A DNA stretch of 64,000 nt from Enterococcus dongliensis (GTDB lineage: Bacteria > Bacillota > Bacilli > Lactobacillales > Enterococcaceae). Numbering within the stretch: the first letter of the stretch is position 1; each line of letters opens with the position of its first letter. The stretch covers positions 1 through 64,000 of the forward strand of contig NZ_BJDQ01000004.1 in assembly GCF_005405225.1 (NCBI RefSeq), in the 5' to 3' direction. Position numbers and translations under genes: made by a program. Below the pieces are notes generated by a model, which worked only from the letters and a program-made list of their open reading frames with translations, did not search any database and was not told where the DNA came from. Shown here piece after piece: positions 15,617 through 24,744 of this stretch.

Positions 15617-16285
15617 TTATGGTGTGTTAGGCTGACTTTGACTCGGTGTTTCTTCTACAGTTCCCTGTTCATTGGTTTGACTTGGTTGGACATTTTGTTG
15701 ATTTGGTTCATTTTGTCCCTGTTGTGGCGTTTGCTGAGATTGTGTTGGCTGCATCGGTTGATTATTCGCTTGTTCGTATTGCTGATTGTTCTGATTTGCT
15801 GTTTCTTCTACTTGAGAAAGTTCTTCAAAAGTCAAAAGTCCGTCATTATTTAAATCAGATTGTGAAGCACCTTCTCTAATAACCCGTTCACCATTAGATA
15901 AAACCCGCAATACAGTGACCTGTTCACCCCAAGGTGTCGTTAATACTTGACCGATACTTGTTGTCTCTGTTATTTCTGTCGTTTCAGCGGTTTCAGTTGA
16001 GGCAACAGTCGAATCGTTTAGACTAATTTGACGTTTTGGAATCATTTCCTCATCAGATGAACCATAAAAATACAATCCTACTAAGACCGCAATCAAAATT
16101 ACTGGTACCGCGACTATTAATAAAATAAAATTGCGTCGTTTTCTTTGTTTATCTTGCTGCTCTAATAATTCTTGTGCTTCTAAAAAAGCTTGTCGCCACT
16201 TCGGATCCTTTTGTCTTTGGGCAAGAAATTCATATGAATGCCAAGAATCATTTTTTTCCACATAAAATAATTTCTCTTTTGACAT
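15617..16285 (-). CDS. Membrane-anchored protein with one canonical EF-hand loop, 222 aa
   Basis: A cytosolic N-terminus (residues 1-52; WHSYEFLAQRQKDPKWRQAF, basic stretch KQRKRR) is followed by one membrane segment (53-74) and an extracellular part. That part has a Thr/Glu-rich linker, a small domain TTPWGEQVTVLRVLSNGERV, an EF-hand loop at residues 144-155 (DLNNDGLLTFEE; canonical Ca ligands D144, N146, D148, E155), and a Gln/Asn/Pro-rich tail. The family is unknown to me. A single EF loop outside the cell suggests calcium-dependent wall or surface contact. ATG 16285 follows AAGGTG; an upstream GTG is part of that SD. Confidence 0.8.
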   Translation of the reverse strand: MSKEKLFYVEKNDSWHSYEFLAQRQKDPKWRQAFLEAQELLEQQDKQRKRRNFILLIVAVPVILIAVLVGLYFYGSSDEEMIPKRQISLNDSTVASTETAETTEITETTSIGQVLTTPWGEQVTVLRVLSNGERVIREGASQSDLNNDGLLTFEELSQVEETANQNNQQYEQANNQPMQPTQSQQTPQQGQNEPNQQNVQPSQTNEQGTVEETPSQSQPNTP

Positions 16286-16413
16286 CGTCACACCTTCTTT
16301 TCTTTTTTCAGTAAGTCTTTTAATTTATTTTATCCTATGAAAGACCTGACGTAAATCATTAGCTGATCAATCAAATAAAATAACAAAATATTTATTCAAA
16401 AAGTGATGGTAGA

Positions 16414-16450
16414 CAAAAAAACCGTTGCAGCCTATAAGCTACAACGGTTT
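16414..16450 (-). terminator. Terminator of hup
   Basis: On the minus strand AAACCGTTG and CAACGGTTT enclose an inner AGC/GCT helix, followed by seven U. Confidence 0.9.
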
Positions 16451-16461
16451 CAGCAGTTTTT

Positions 16462-16737
16462 TTATTTCACTGCATCTTTTAGCGCTTTCCCTGGTTTGAA
16501 TGCAGGTACTTTGCTTGCTGGGATTTCGATTTCTTCACCAGTTTGTGGGTTACGTCCTTTGCGGGCCGCACGTTCACGAACTTCAAAGTTACCGAAGCCG
16601 ATCAACTGAACTTTCTCACCTTCAGCTAATGCTTCTTGGATAGATGAAAATACAGCATCGACAGCAGCGGTAGCGTCTTTCTTAGTTAAGTCAGTAGCTG
16701 CTGCAACTTTTTCGATTAATTCTGCTTTGTTTGCCAT
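16462..16737 (-). CDS. hup: HU family DNA-binding protein, 91 aa
   Basis: Histone-like nucleoid protein that bends DNA as a dimer. The sequence is a textbook [22 protein letters not shown], the core [20 protein letters not shown] (beta-arm with RxARxGRNPxTGE), and the C-terminal [15 protein letters not shown]. The ATG is at 16737 with AGGAGGTG upstream; four extra residues from an upstream ATG are not part of HU. A single gene with a strong terminator and a promoter region that contains two perfect inverted repeats. Confidence 0.97.
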   Translation of the reverse strand: MANKAELIEKVAAATDLTKKDATAAVDAVFSSIQEALAEGEKVQLIGFGNFEVRERAARKGRNPQTGEEIEIPASKVPAFKPGKALKDAVK

Positions 16738-16817
16738 GAATGAATTCACCTCCTGAGAAATGAGTATTGAAGTCTAAACATCAACCGATAACTGAGTGGT
16801 CCAGCTACCAGTAAATA

Positions 16818-16867
16818 AATATTGATTTGGTCAATATTCTGTTATAACGATAGCATAAGAACCTTAT
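16818..16867. repeat. Two palindromes in the hup promoter region
   Basis: AATATTGA-TTTGG-TCAATATT (16818-16838) and CATAAG-AAC-CTTATG (16853-16867) lie between hup and der. On the minus strand TTGCTA precedes the second palindrome, and the first lies downstream toward hup. They could be operator sites for hup control. Confidence 0.35.
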
Positions 16868-16965
16868 GTTAGCAAGGTTTTTAGCGATTAATGACACAAA
16901 ATTCATGCTTGTTTGATCATTCAGAGAAATCTGTTGTCACTAAAATAAAAGTATGATAAAATATC

Positions 16966-18276
16966 CTATTTTCTTCTTCGAGGAATTATTTTTATCGGCG
17001 TTCCTTCAAATTCAAAAGCCTTTCGAATTTGATTTTCTAAAAAGCGGGCGTATGAAAAATGCATCAGCTCTTCTTCATTGACGAACACTACAAAAGTCGG
17101 CGGCTTCACTGCAACTTGTGTCGCATAGAAGATCTTCAAGCGCTTGCCTTTATCTGTTGGCGTCGGATTGATTGCTACAGCATCCATAATAATATCATTT
17201 AAGACAGAAGATGGGATACGTAGATTTTGATTCATGCTGACTTCTTCGATCATTGTCGGGATTTTGTTTAATCGTTGTTTCGTCATTGCTGAAACAAAAA
17301 CAATCGGTGCATAGTCTAGATATGCAAATTCTTCACGAATCTCTTGTTCAAATTTTTTCATAGTATGAGTATCTTTTTTTACTAGATCCCATTTATTTAC
17401 AACGATGATGACACCACGACCTGCCTCATGTGCATAGCCTGCAATCCGCTTGTCTTGTTCACGAATTCCTTCTTCTCCATTTAAAACGACTAAAACGACA
17501 TCTGAACGGTCGATAGCCCGCATTGCACGCATAACAGAGTATTTTTCCGTATTTTCATATACTTTCCCACGTTTTCGCATTCCAGCCGTATCAATCATCG
17601 TAAATTCTTGGCCATTTTCCCCAACGAAACTTGTATCGACAGCATCACGCGTAGTTCCTTCGATATCTGAAACAATCACACGATCTTCGCCTAAAATTGC
17701 ATTAATCAAAGAAGATTTCCCAACATTTGGTCGACCGATCAAACTGAATTTGATAGATTCGTCTTCTTCGTCTTCATTATCGATAGGAAAGTGTTTCACC
17801 GCTTCATCTAACACATCGCCTAAACCAAGTCCGTGACTTCCTGAGACAGGATAAGGTTCGCCCAATCCTAGAGAATAAAATTCATAAATATCATTACGCA
17901 TTTCAGGATTGTCTACTTTATTTACCATCAAGATGACGGGCTTTTTACTACGATATAAAATTTTTGCGACCGCTTCATCTGCATCAGTGACACCCTCTTT
18001 GCCACTTGCGACAAGTAAGATGACATCTGCTTCATCAATAGCGATTTGTGCTTGTTGCTTGATTTGTTCCATGAATGGTTCATCGCCAATATCGATTCCA
18101 CCAGTATCGATGATTGAAAACTCATGATCTAACCATTCACCTTTAGCATAGATTCGGTCGCGAGTAACGCCGGGTGTATCTTCAACGATTGAAATCCGTT
18201 CACCGGCGATCCGATTAAACAATGTTGACTTGCCTACGTTTGGGCGGCCAACGATTGCAATTGTAGGATTTGACAT
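16966..18276 (-). CDS. der: Ribosome assembly GTPase Der (EngA), 436 aa
   Basis: Essential double GTPase needed for 50S subunit assembly. The two G domains begin with [14 protein letters not shown] (residue 10 region) and [15 protein letters not shown] (residue 180 region). Each has [17 protein letters not shown]-type switch motifs and an NKxD box (NKVDN, NKWDL). The C-terminal KH-like domain ends in the basic [11 protein letters not shown]. Length and order are standard. It lies between hup and rpsA as in other Firmicutes. Confidence 0.97.
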   Translation of the reverse strand: MSNPTIAIVGRPNVGKSTLFNRIAGERISIVEDTPGVTRDRIYAKGEWLDHEFSIIDTGGIDIGDEPFMEQIKQQAQIAIDEADVILLVASGKEGVTDADEAVAKILYRSKKPVILMVNKVDNPEMRNDIYEFYSLGLGEPYPVSGSHGLGLGDVLDEAVKHFPIDNEDEEDESIKFSLIGRPNVGKSSLINAILGEDRVIVSDIEGTTRDAVDTSFVGENGQEFTMIDTAGMRKRGKVYENTEKYSVMRAMRAIDRSDVVLVVLNGEEGIREQDKRIAGYAHEAGRGVIIVVNKWDLVKKDTHTMKKFEQEIREEFAYLDYAPIVFVSAMTKQRLNKIPTMIEEVSMNQNLRIPSSVLNDIIMDAVAINPTPTDKGKRLKIFYATQVAVKPPTFVVFVNEEELMHFSYARFLENQIRKAFEFEGTPIKIIPRRRK

Positions 18277-18477
18277 AACTTACCTCGTTCCTATTAATTA
18301 ATATTAATATATTTATTTTTCTAAACAGAAAGAATAAATTTGATTTTCTTAGTGTATTCCCGTTATCTGACTAAACACATTTACTCATTCAGATGACTTT
18401 TTCTTCTCATTATAAATGAATTAGCCAGCTTCAGTCAGCATACTCTTTTTCAAATTCTCTTTAGTTTAACTAAGAAA

Positions 18478-18553
18478 GCTCCTTCTTGCAAGAGAAGGAG
18501 CACTTTTCATTTATTAAATTAATAAAAAGAACACACCAACAACCTGGTGTGCT
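18478..18553 (-). terminator. Two hairpins downstream of rpsA
   Basis: CACACCA/TGGTGTG (18531-18553) is followed on the minus strand by a U-rich tract and is the likely rpsA terminator. A second hairpin, GCTCCTTCT/AGAAGGAGC (18478-18502), lies further downstream in the rpsA-der gap. The gap of about 290 bases shows nothing else. Confidence 0.65.
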
Positions 18554-18562
18554 CAATAAAAA

Positions 18563-19783
18563 CTATTCTTGATTCTCTGAATCGTCTTTCAAAGCGTCTC
18601 CTAAAATGTCTCCCATAGTAAATCCAGTATTTTCTTCTGGCAACTCATAAGATTCTTCTTCAACAGGTTCTGCTTTTGCTTCTTCTGGTTTTTCTTCTAA
18701 AGCTTTAATTGAAAGAGCAACACGATGATCTTCAGGATGTACTTCTAAAACTTTTACTTGTACTTGGTCACCTTCGTGTAAAACTTCATGCGGTGTCGCA
18801 ATGTGTTTATGAGAAATTTGAGAAATATGGACTAAGCCTTCTACTCCTGGGAAAATCTCAACAAAAGCACCAAAACTCGTCAAACGTTTCACTGTTCCTT
18901 CTAAAACAGAACCTGGAGCAGCTTTTTCTTCAATATCTGTCCAAGGACCAGGCAGATTTGCTTTGATTGATAATGAGATCCGTTCTTTTTCTGGATCAAC
19001 AGAAAGAACTTGAACTTCTACTTCATCGCCAACACTTAATACGTCAGCTGGTTTTGCTACATGGCTGTGAGAAATCTCTGACACGTGAACCAAGCCATCA
19101 ATCCCGCCAAGATCAACAAAGGCACCAAAGTCAGTCAAACGAGCAACTTGGCCTTTAATAACTTGACCTTCATATAGATCAGCTAAGATTTCTTTTTTCT
19201 TTTCTGATTTCTCAGCTTCAACGACCGCTTTATGCGATAGGATCAAGCGATTTTCAGATGGTTCGATTTCAACAATTTTGAATTTCAATGTTTTTCCAGT
19301 ATAAGCTGAAAAATCATCCACAAAATGATCGTCAATCATCGATGCTGGAACAAAACCACGTACACCTACATCAACAACTAAACCGCCTTTGACGCTGCTA
19401 GTTACCGGTGCTTCAATAATATTTCCAGCTTGGAATTCTTTTTCGATGTCTTCCCAAACTTTTTTTGCATCTAAGCGACGCTTAGAAAGGAGATAACTAC
19501 CATTTTCTTTGTCTTTTCCGATAGAAGAGATAACGACTAAATCAAGAATATCGCCAACCTTGACTTCTTCATTGATATCTTCAACAGGTAATGTTGAAAG
19601 TTCTTTTGCAGGGACTACACCTTCTACTCCTGCACCTTCAATACCAACGATAACTTGTTTATCTTCTAAGGCGAGTACCTCACCTTTAACAATATCGCCA
19701 ACTTGAACTTCATGCACACTTTCCATTGCTGCTTTCATCGAAACATTCTCATTGTCCATCGAATTTTGTTCTAAATCTGTCAT
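18563..19783 (-). CDS. rpsA: 30S ribosomal protein S1-like protein, 406 aa
   Basis: RNA-binding protein with four S1 domains. Each repeat shows the OB-fold pattern: VGDIVKGEVLALEDKQVIV; GNIIEAPVTSSVKGGLVVDV; GQVIKGQVARLTDFGAFVDL; GSVLEGTVKRLTSFGAFVEI. An acidic tail ends in GDALKDDSENQE. Four domains is the usual Gram-positive form, shorter than the six-domain proteobacterial S1. ATG 19783 has AAGGAGG before it; the eight residues upstream are not conserved. It follows cmk, as in B. subtilis (cmk-ypfD). Confidence 0.93.
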   Translation of the reverse strand: MTDLEQNSMDNENVSMKAAMESVHEVQVGDIVKGEVLALEDKQVIVGIEGAGVEGVVPAKELSTLPVEDINEEVKVGDILDLVVISSIGKDKENGSYLLSKRRLDAKKVWEDIEKEFQAGNIIEAPVTSSVKGGLVVDVGVRGFVPASMIDDHFVDDFSAYTGKTLKFKIVEIEPSENRLILSHKAVVEAEKSEKKKEILADLYEGQVIKGQVARLTDFGAFVDLGGIDGLVHVSEISHSHVAKPADVLSVGDEVEVQVLSVDPEKERISLSIKANLPGPWTDIEEKAAPGSVLEGTVKRLTSFGAFVEIFPGVEGLVHISQISHKHIATPHEVLHEGDQVQVKVLEVHPEDHRVALSIKALEEKPEEAKAEPVEEESYELPEENTGFTMGDILGDALKDDSENQE

Positions 19784-19852
19784 GCCGTTTGTCCTCCTTA
19801 CCAACAATTCTACGTAAAATACACTACATCTTCTATTTTAGATGAATCCACA

Positions 19853-19915
19853 TGAAAAATAAAGCGATTTCTTCTTTTTTTCTAAAAATTTGAAAGAAAT
19901 TCGCTTTATTTATTG
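19853..19915 (-). terminator. Terminator of cmk
   Basis: Long stem between AATAAAGCGAATTTCTT and AAGAAATCGCTTTATT on the minus strand, followed by a U run. Confidence 0.8.
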
Positions 19916-19929
19916 GAATTAGCTAAAAT

Positions 19930-20601
19930 TTAAAACCCTTTTGCCGTTATGATCTCTTTGATCTTTGTTACTACTTGTTCGATTGACATACCAGTTGTAT
20001 CAACTAATACGGCATCTGCTGCTTGAACAAGGGGTGATACCTCTCGATGTGAATCTAAATAGTCTCGTTTAGCAATGGCTTCTTTGATTGCTTCAAAATC
20101 CATTTCGATCCCTTTTTCTTGATTTTCTTTATAACGACGCTGTGCCCGTTCTTCCACGCTGGCTACTAGAAAAATTTTGACTTCTGCTTGTGGCAATACG
20201 GTCGTTCCGATGTCTCGTCCATCCATCACAATCCCGCCTGTTTCGGCCAATTGACGTTGAGCCTTTACCAATTCTTTTCGGACATTTCCGTGAGCAGAAA
20301 CTTCTGAGACAGCTGCTGTTACATCTGGTTGACGAATGGCTTGAGTGATTTCTTCTCCATCTGCAAACACTAATTGCCCTTGTCCAGCTGGTTTAAAGGT
20401 GATTGGGTATCGTTTGGTTAAATTTGCCAATGCGGATTCATCTGAAAATGCGATGTTATGTTTGATTGATAAAAAAGTCACTGCGCGATACATCGCACCC
20501 GTGTCAACGTAAATAAAATGAAAGTCACTTGCCAAAATTTTTGCTACTGTACTTTTTCCTGATGATGCTGGACCATCGATCGCAATTGAAATATTTTTCA
20601 T
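19930..20601 (-). CDS. cmk: Cytidylate kinase, 223 aa
   Basis: Phosphorylates CMP and dCMP to the diphosphates. The P-loop is [18 protein letters not shown] at the N-terminus. The CMP-binding region [18 protein letters not shown], the [13 protein letters not shown] motif and the lid region ([14 protein letters not shown]) are in order. The length is typical for the bacterial family. It sits between the LysM protein gene and rpsA and has its own terminator. Confidence 0.96.
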   Translation of the reverse strand: MKNISIAIDGPASSGKSTVAKILASDFHFIYVDTGAMYRAVTFLSIKHNIAFSDESALANLTKRYPITFKPAGQGQLVFADGEEITQAIRQPDVTAAVSEVSAHGNVRKELVKAQRQLAETGGIVMDGRDIGTTVLPQAEVKIFLVASVEERAQRRYKENQEKGIEMDFEAIKEAIAKRDYLDSHREVSPLVQAADAVLVDTTGMSIEQVVTKIKEIITAKGF

Positions 20602-20625
20602 CTTCTGCCTCTTTTCAATAAATAA

Positions 20626-20649
20626 GCCGTAATCGAGATCGATTACGGC
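20626..20649 (-). terminator. Hairpin after the LysM protein gene
   Basis: Perfect GCCGTAATCG/CGATTACGGC stem with a 4-nt loop directly downstream of the stop. The U tract is weak (TTATTTATT), so it may only partly terminate before cmk. Confidence 0.6.
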
Positions 20650-20661
20650 GAAGTATTCAAC

Positions 20662-21297
20662 TTATTTAACACGTACTTGCTGACCTGGATCAAAGTAAAA
20701 ACTATCCAAAGTCATTCCATTTAATTGTAAAAATTCATCCACACTCAATCCATAACGTGCAGCGATTTGTTTGGGGCCTTCACCAGATTGGACTGTCCCG
20801 TATTGTGCATTAGCATCCGCTTGTGAACTTGAACTTGGTGTTGTTTGTTCTTGGGCTGCTTGAGATGCCGCTGCTGCTTGTTGAGCTTGTTGCTCTGCAG
20901 CTGCTTGAGATTCTGCTGCCGCTTGTTGAGCCTGTTGCTCTGCTTGTTGATCTGCTTCTGACTCGGTTGAAGCTGTACTTTCTTGTGTACTGCTTTCTTT
21001 GGTACTAGATTTTTCTGTTGAAGATACTTTTGATACTTGCGTTGTACTCTCAGGAGAGGCTGCCGGCTTATCGTTTCCACGAGTAATCCAGAAAAACGCA
21101 CCAGCTGGAATCAAAATAAGAGCTAACAACAACGCGACTAGAATCGTCAAGAATTTTGTGTTTCCGCCGCCTTTGTTACCACCACCACTACGACGAGATT
21201 GGCTGCGTGAATAATTTTCTTCTACGCTATCAGATTCATAAATGTGTTGATCCCACGGTTCATTCTTCGTATCGTTATAGCGATCTTTTCTACTCAA
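20662..21297 (-). CDS. LysM domain surface protein, EF1546 type, 211 aa
   Basis: Membrane-anchored cell-wall-binding protein. The basic, Gly-rich cytosolic N-terminus (SRRSGGGNKGGGNTK) leads to one membrane segment (FLTILVALLLALILIPAGAF), a Ser/Thr-rich linker, a low-complexity Gln/Ala stretch (about 50 residues) and a C-terminal LysM domain (YGTVQSGEGPKQIAARYGLS... LNGM). This matches the SAG1386/EF1546 surface protein family. The start is taken at TTG 21297, nine bases after AGGAGG; an ATG 30 bases upstream would place the SD inside the gene. The role in wall binding is likely; the partner is unknown. Confidence 0.88.
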   Translation of the reverse strand: MSRKDRYNDTKNEPWDQHIYESDSVEENYSRSQSRRSGGGNKGGGNTKFLTILVALLLALILIPAGAFFWITRGNDKPAASPESTTQVSKVSSTEKSSTKESSTQESTASTESEADQQAEQQAQQAAAESQAAAEQQAQQAAAASQAAQEQTTPSSSSQADANAQYGTVQSGEGPKQIAARYGLSVDEFLQLNGMTLDSFYFDPGQQVRVK

Positions 21298-21365
21298 TTT
21301 CTCTAACCTCCTAAATGCTATCGCCATGTATTATACCATAGCTCTAAAAAATGTGGTGTCGATTT

Positions 21366-22760
21366 TTAATCTTTCTTGCTATTTTTAAAAATTCTTTGAA
21401 TAATTTTTTGCCATGGCAATCGTTGATCAAGCTGTTTTTGTTTCACTGTTTTCACTATCAAACTTGCTCCATCATTGTCGCAACAAATTGGTTTTTTTTC
21501 AGGTAATGTATCCGCAAAATACTCAATTAAAAATTGACGGCGGCACTCTTTTGTAACGATGTACTCCAGCATCTTTTGTAGTTGGATTTTTTTGGTTGCT
21601 CCACGTTGACTTAATAAATCTAGCAAGCGAGCACTCTCATTAGGAAAATATTCTTCCCATTTTTTAATCAGCGGGTCTTCAAAAACAAGATCGCTGATCT
21701 TTTGTTTAATCTCAAATAATTTTTTTGATTGATTGGTTTGCTCTTGTAAAAAATGATGGATGTGTTCGTCCCCCATTTCATACAATAAAATTGCTTGACT
21801 AGGTTGACCATCACGACCTGCCCGACCAACTTCTTGCAAATAATTTTCTGGTGAATCTGGTAGGTCATAATGGATTACAAAACGAATATCTTCCTTATTG
21901 ATCCCCATGCCAAAAGCATTTGTGGCAATCAAGATTCGCAGATCACCGGCTAAAAATTGTTGTTGCAGCATCCGACGTTCTTGTCCATTGAGCCCGCCAT
22001 GATAATAAGCGATTGCCTGCTGGCCTTTGAATGCTTGATACAACTCCTCCACTGTTTTTCTCGTTGCACAATAGATGATTCCAGATCCTGCCAAAGACTC
22101 GATTAATTCTTGCAATTTTTCAAACTTATTTTCTTGATAAACAAAATAACTGATATTCGGACGATCAACGGAATAAACAAATTCTTGACCTCGTTTGTTT
22201 TTGAATAACAATTGCTGAATGTCTTTTCGTACCTCAGGCGTCGCCGTGGCCGTCAATGCCAAGACCAACGATGCTCCCGCAGCTTTGATCTCATCTGCTA
22301 TTTTCAAATATTCAGGACGAAAGTCAATGCCCCACTGCGAGATACAATGAGCCTCATCGACAACGACTAAAGCAATATTTATCACTTTCAATGCTTCTTG
22401 CACAGCGGGACTGATGAACATTTCTGGGCTCATGAAGATAAATTTATACGTATGCGCTTCTTTTAAAATCCATTGTTTTTCCCATGATGACAATAGACTA
22501 TTTAGTGCTACTGCCCGTTTTTCTCCCATACGCTGTAATTGTACTACTTGATCTTCCATCAAAGAGATCAGCGGAGAAATAATAATCACGGTCCCTTCTA
22601 AAACATACCCAGGAAGTTGATAGCACAATGACTTTCCTGTTCCTGTTGGCAACATGCCTAAAACGGATTCTCCTGTTAATAATGTCTCGATGATTTCTTG
22701 CTGACCTGGACGAAATTGATCATAATGAAATTTTTCTTTTAACACACGTGTTAAATCCAT
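21366..22760 (-). CDS. recQ: RecQ family ATP-dependent DNA helicase, 464 aa
   Basis: Superfamily 2 helicase with all core motifs: FRPGQQEIIETLL, Walker A LPTGTGKSLCYQLPG, DEAH in VVVDEAHCISQWGIDFRPEY, ALTATATPEVRKDI, and motif VI QEVGRAGRDGQPSQ. The C-terminal zinc/RQC part is short and there is no HRDC domain, as in the smaller RecQ/RecS form of Bacillales. It overlaps the ypbB 3' end by ten bases, giving the ypbB-recQ pair known from B. subtilis. GAGGAA precedes the ATG. Confidence 0.93.
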   Translation of the reverse strand: MDLTRVLKEKFHYDQFRPGQQEIIETLLTGESVLGMLPTGTGKSLCYQLPGYVLEGTVIIISPLISLMEDQVVQLQRMGEKRAVALNSLLSSWEKQWILKEAHTYKFIFMSPEMFISPAVQEALKVINIALVVVDEAHCISQWGIDFRPEYLKIADEIKAAGASLVLALTATATPEVRKDIQQLLFKNKRGQEFVYSVDRPNISYFVYQENKFEKLQELIESLAGSGIIYCATRKTVEELYQAFKGQQAIAYYHGGLNGQERRMLQQQFLAGDLRILIATNAFGMGINKEDIRFVIHYDLPDSPENYLQEVGRAGRDGQPSQAILLYEMGDEHIHHFLQEQTNQSKKLFEIKQKISDLVFEDPLIKKWEEYFPNESARLLDLLSQRGATKKIQLQKMLEYIVTKECRRQFLIEYFADTLPEKKPICCDNDGASLIVKTVKQKQLDQRLPWQKIIQRIFKNSKKD

Positions 22761-23737
22761 TGGCGTTTCCTCAAGTAATAAATTTGTGACAAACGAAAAG
22801 TCAAATAAGGCACCTCGTATTCTTGATATTGTTCATGAATAACTTGATTTTCATCCAAGTTTTCAAAAGAGAGTTTCTCAAAACGATCAAAAGGAAAATC
22901 TTCAGCTAACAGCGCCCATTCAATAAAGTGATCATTAATGGTCCCTTGTTTCAAATGACGTTCTTTTAAAATGGCATCAACAGTTTTGCCTGACAAAAAA
23001 AGAGCCCGTGTTTTCAACATACTTTGGTTGAAATTTTGCTGATCCAATGCTGCAATCAGTCTGGCTAACTCTCCTTTTTGATTCTGGGCCAAAAAAAGAT
23101 CGATTGCCCGTTGCCAATAAAGAATGCTCCATGGTTCTTTCTGCCATTTCTCCGGTAGTAATTGAAAGACCGTTTTGCCTTGAAACTCATGACCGGAAAA
23201 TTGGTTTGCTAAAAAATCAGCAACATCTGACGGTAATTGCTGTAAATTCTCAATTAATTCTGCTTGAATCCTTGCTGCTAATTCCGGGCCTGACTGAGCC
23301 AACCATTTTTTGACCTGTTGTAAATAATATGGTCGATTTTCGATTGGTACATAGTTTTTTTCTTTAAAAGAAAGATGGCTGACTACTTGAAGTGCAAAAA
23401 GAAGCAGTTGCCACGAGTTTTCCCGCATTCGACCATAACGCAGATTATTTAATCCGCTTAAATCAAAATAATTTTCTGCTAAGCGAAGTTTTCCTTGCTG
23501 TGTCAATACACCAAAGCCTTCTTCTACTGTAATCAGTCGGCTGATTTCTAATTCTTTCACGGCTTTTTGAAAAAGAGCTTCAGTTAAATTAGGCAGTGAG
23601 CCCAAGTAAGCCAAATTTTCATAAAAAAAACCATGCAGTAAGACTGAACTCGTTCTTTTGCCGACCAATAAATGATACAAGGTCGATATTCTTAACTTGT
23701 AGCCGGTCTGAAATAACGTTAAAATAAATAAAGTCAT
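22751..23737 (-). CDS. YpbB-like helix-turn-helix domain protein, 328 aa
   Basis: The YpbB family is genetically linked to recQ and fer. The N-terminal part (LRISTLYHLLVGKRTSSVL) fits the conserved YpbB region, and a C-terminal HTH-like segment lies near residues 260-290 (KTVDAILKERHLKQGTINDHF), of the kind found at the end of RecQ-like helicases. It may be a detached DNA-binding partner of the short RecQ; this is inference. ATG 23737 has AGGAGCG at six bases. The start codons of ypbB and fer are only 28 bases apart on opposite strands. Confidence 0.85.
   Translation of the reverse strand: MTLFILTLFQTGYKLRISTLYHLLVGKRTSSVLLHGFFYENLAYLGSLPNLTEALFQKAVKELEISRLITVEEGFGVLTQQGKLRLAENYFDLSGLNNLRYGRMRENSWQLLLFALQVVSHLSFKEKNYVPIENRPYYLQQVKKWLAQSGPELAARIQAELIENLQQLPSDVADFLANQFSGHEFQGKTVFQLLPEKWQKEPWSILYWQRAIDLFLAQNQKGELARLIAALDQQNFNQSMLKTRALFLSGKTVDAILKERHLKQGTINDHFIEWALLAEDFPFDRFEKLSFENLDENQVIHEQYQEYEVPYLTFRLSQIYYLRKRQWI
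23697..23725 (+). promoter_or_regulatory. Candidate fer promoter inside ypbB
   Basis: TTGTAG and TAAAAT are spaced 17 nt apart. They lie within the 5' coding end of the divergent ypbB, because only 28 bases separate the two start codons. Confidence 0.4.
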
Positions 23738-23765
23738 AGTAAACGCTCCTGTGGAAGGTGAAAAA

Positions 23766-23978
23766 ATGAAATGCGAAATCATTCCTGAACGTTGTATCGC
23801 TTGTGGCTTATGCCAGACGATTGCGCCAGAAATTTTTGATTATACTAATGAAGGGATCGTTCTTTTTGTAGGTGAACCAGAGGCAACTCATGAATTCATC
23901 CCCAAAGATCAACAAAGCGCAGTTATTGAATCTGCTAAACGTTGCCCATCTCATGCTATCTTATATCAAAACTCATAA
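23766..23978 (+). CDS. fer: Ferredoxin (single 4Fe-4S, Fer type), 70 aa
   Basis: Small electron carrier of the B. subtilis Fer type. Cysteines in CIACGLCQTIAPEIFDY supply three cluster ligands and the fourth is in AKRCPSHAI. One [4Fe-4S] cluster is expected. Its redox partner is not in the window. ATG 23766 is five bases after AAGGTG; a GTG further upstream overlaps that SD. It is divergent from ypbB, keeping the fer/ypbB/recQ neighbourhood, and ends in a bidirectional terminator shared with ribU. Confidence 0.94.
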   Translation: MKCEIIPERCIACGLCQTIAPEIFDYTNEGIVLFVGEPEATHEFIPKDQQSAVIESAKRCPSHAILYQNS

Positions 23979-23992
23979 TACCATAGTTTGAC

Positions 23993-24028
23993 AAAAAAAA
24001 TCTCAGACAGATTGTCTGAGATTTTTTG
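23993..24028. terminator. Bidirectional terminator between fer and ribU
   Basis: The perfect stem AAATCTCAGACA/TGTCTGAGATTT is flanked by A and T runs and serves both converging genes. Confidence 0.92.
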
Positions 24029-24625
24029 TTAATTAATTGAGTGGTGATGAGAAACCATTGTCTTCTTCGATAACCAAGGCAATAATTTAGCATGTAACAC
24101 TAAGAAAGCAACACTGACGATCATCCCTTTAAGAAGATTAAACGGTACAATCCCCACCAAGATATAACGACCCAATCCCATGCCCAACATTTGTCCTGCT
24201 GTCAGACCAAATGCTTTCAAGTAAAGAGGCGTAATCACAAAATAGTTTGCGATACTCATAAAGAGGGTCATTGCTAAAATTCCTAAACCTAATCCCAACA
24301 CACGTTTTGACGTGTTTTTCTTCCTAAACAATAGAAAGATTGGCAGAGTATATAACGTTGATGCAAAGAAACTGGCAAAATCCCCGATCATATTATCAAC
24401 CGAAAAACCAGTCATTGTTAAGTGTAGTAAAGATCGAATAAACGCAGTTGCGACACCTGTCAATGGTCCAAAGATAAACATATTGATCAATACCGGGATA
24501 TCACTAAAGTCCAATTTTAGAAAAGGAAACATTGGAACAATCGGAAAAGCGATAAACTGTAAAATCAATCCCATTGCTGCTGCCACTGCTACTGCTGTCA
24601 TTTTTTGTAATCTTAAGTTCTTCAT
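24029..24625 (-). CDS. ribU: ECF transporter S component for riboflavin (RibU), 198 aa
   Basis: Membrane substrate-binding subunit of an energy-coupling factor transporter. Six hydrophobic segments span residues 10-185. The family features LQFIAFPIVPMFPFLKLDFSDIP (shown in part), FGPLTGVATAFIRSLLHL and GDFASFFASTLYTLP are present. The specificity for riboflavin is supported by the FMN riboswitch directly upstream. The energising EcfA/A'/T module is encoded elsewhere. The gene is monocistronic. Confidence 0.95.
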   Translation of the reverse strand: MKNLRLQKMTAVAVAAAMGLILQFIAFPIVPMFPFLKLDFSDIPVLINMFIFGPLTGVATAFIRSLLHLTMTGFSVDNMIGDFASFFASTLYTLPIFLLFRKKNTSKRVLGLGLGILAMTLFMSIANYFVITPLYLKAFGLTAGQMLGMGLGRYILVGIVPFNLLKGMIVSVAFLVLHAKLLPWLSKKTMVSHHHSIN

Positions 24626-24685
24626 CTGAAATCCTCCATTTTGGAAACATCTTCATCGAACTATTCAAGCGAGATTTTACACAAA

Positions 24686-24719
24686 AAAACTCTATGCTTC
24701 AGAAAAAAGCATAGAGTTA
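24686..24719 (-). terminator. Regulated terminator of the FMN riboswitch
   Basis: AACTCTATGCTT and AGCATAGAGTT form a strong stem followed by seven U between the aptamer and ribU. It is the expression platform for transcriptional attenuation. Confidence 0.9.
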
Positions 24720-24744
24720 CTTGAATATAATCTTACTCAAATAA

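Noticed and set aside
20830-20960. Short tandem repeats as a CRISPR array
   Set aside because: They encode the Gln/Ala-rich linker, are not separated by unique spacers and lie inside a coding frame.
20745-21101. Lys/Gln-rich alternative frame within the LysM gene
   Set aside because: Frame shadow of the Gln/Ala low-complexity repeat in the real gene.
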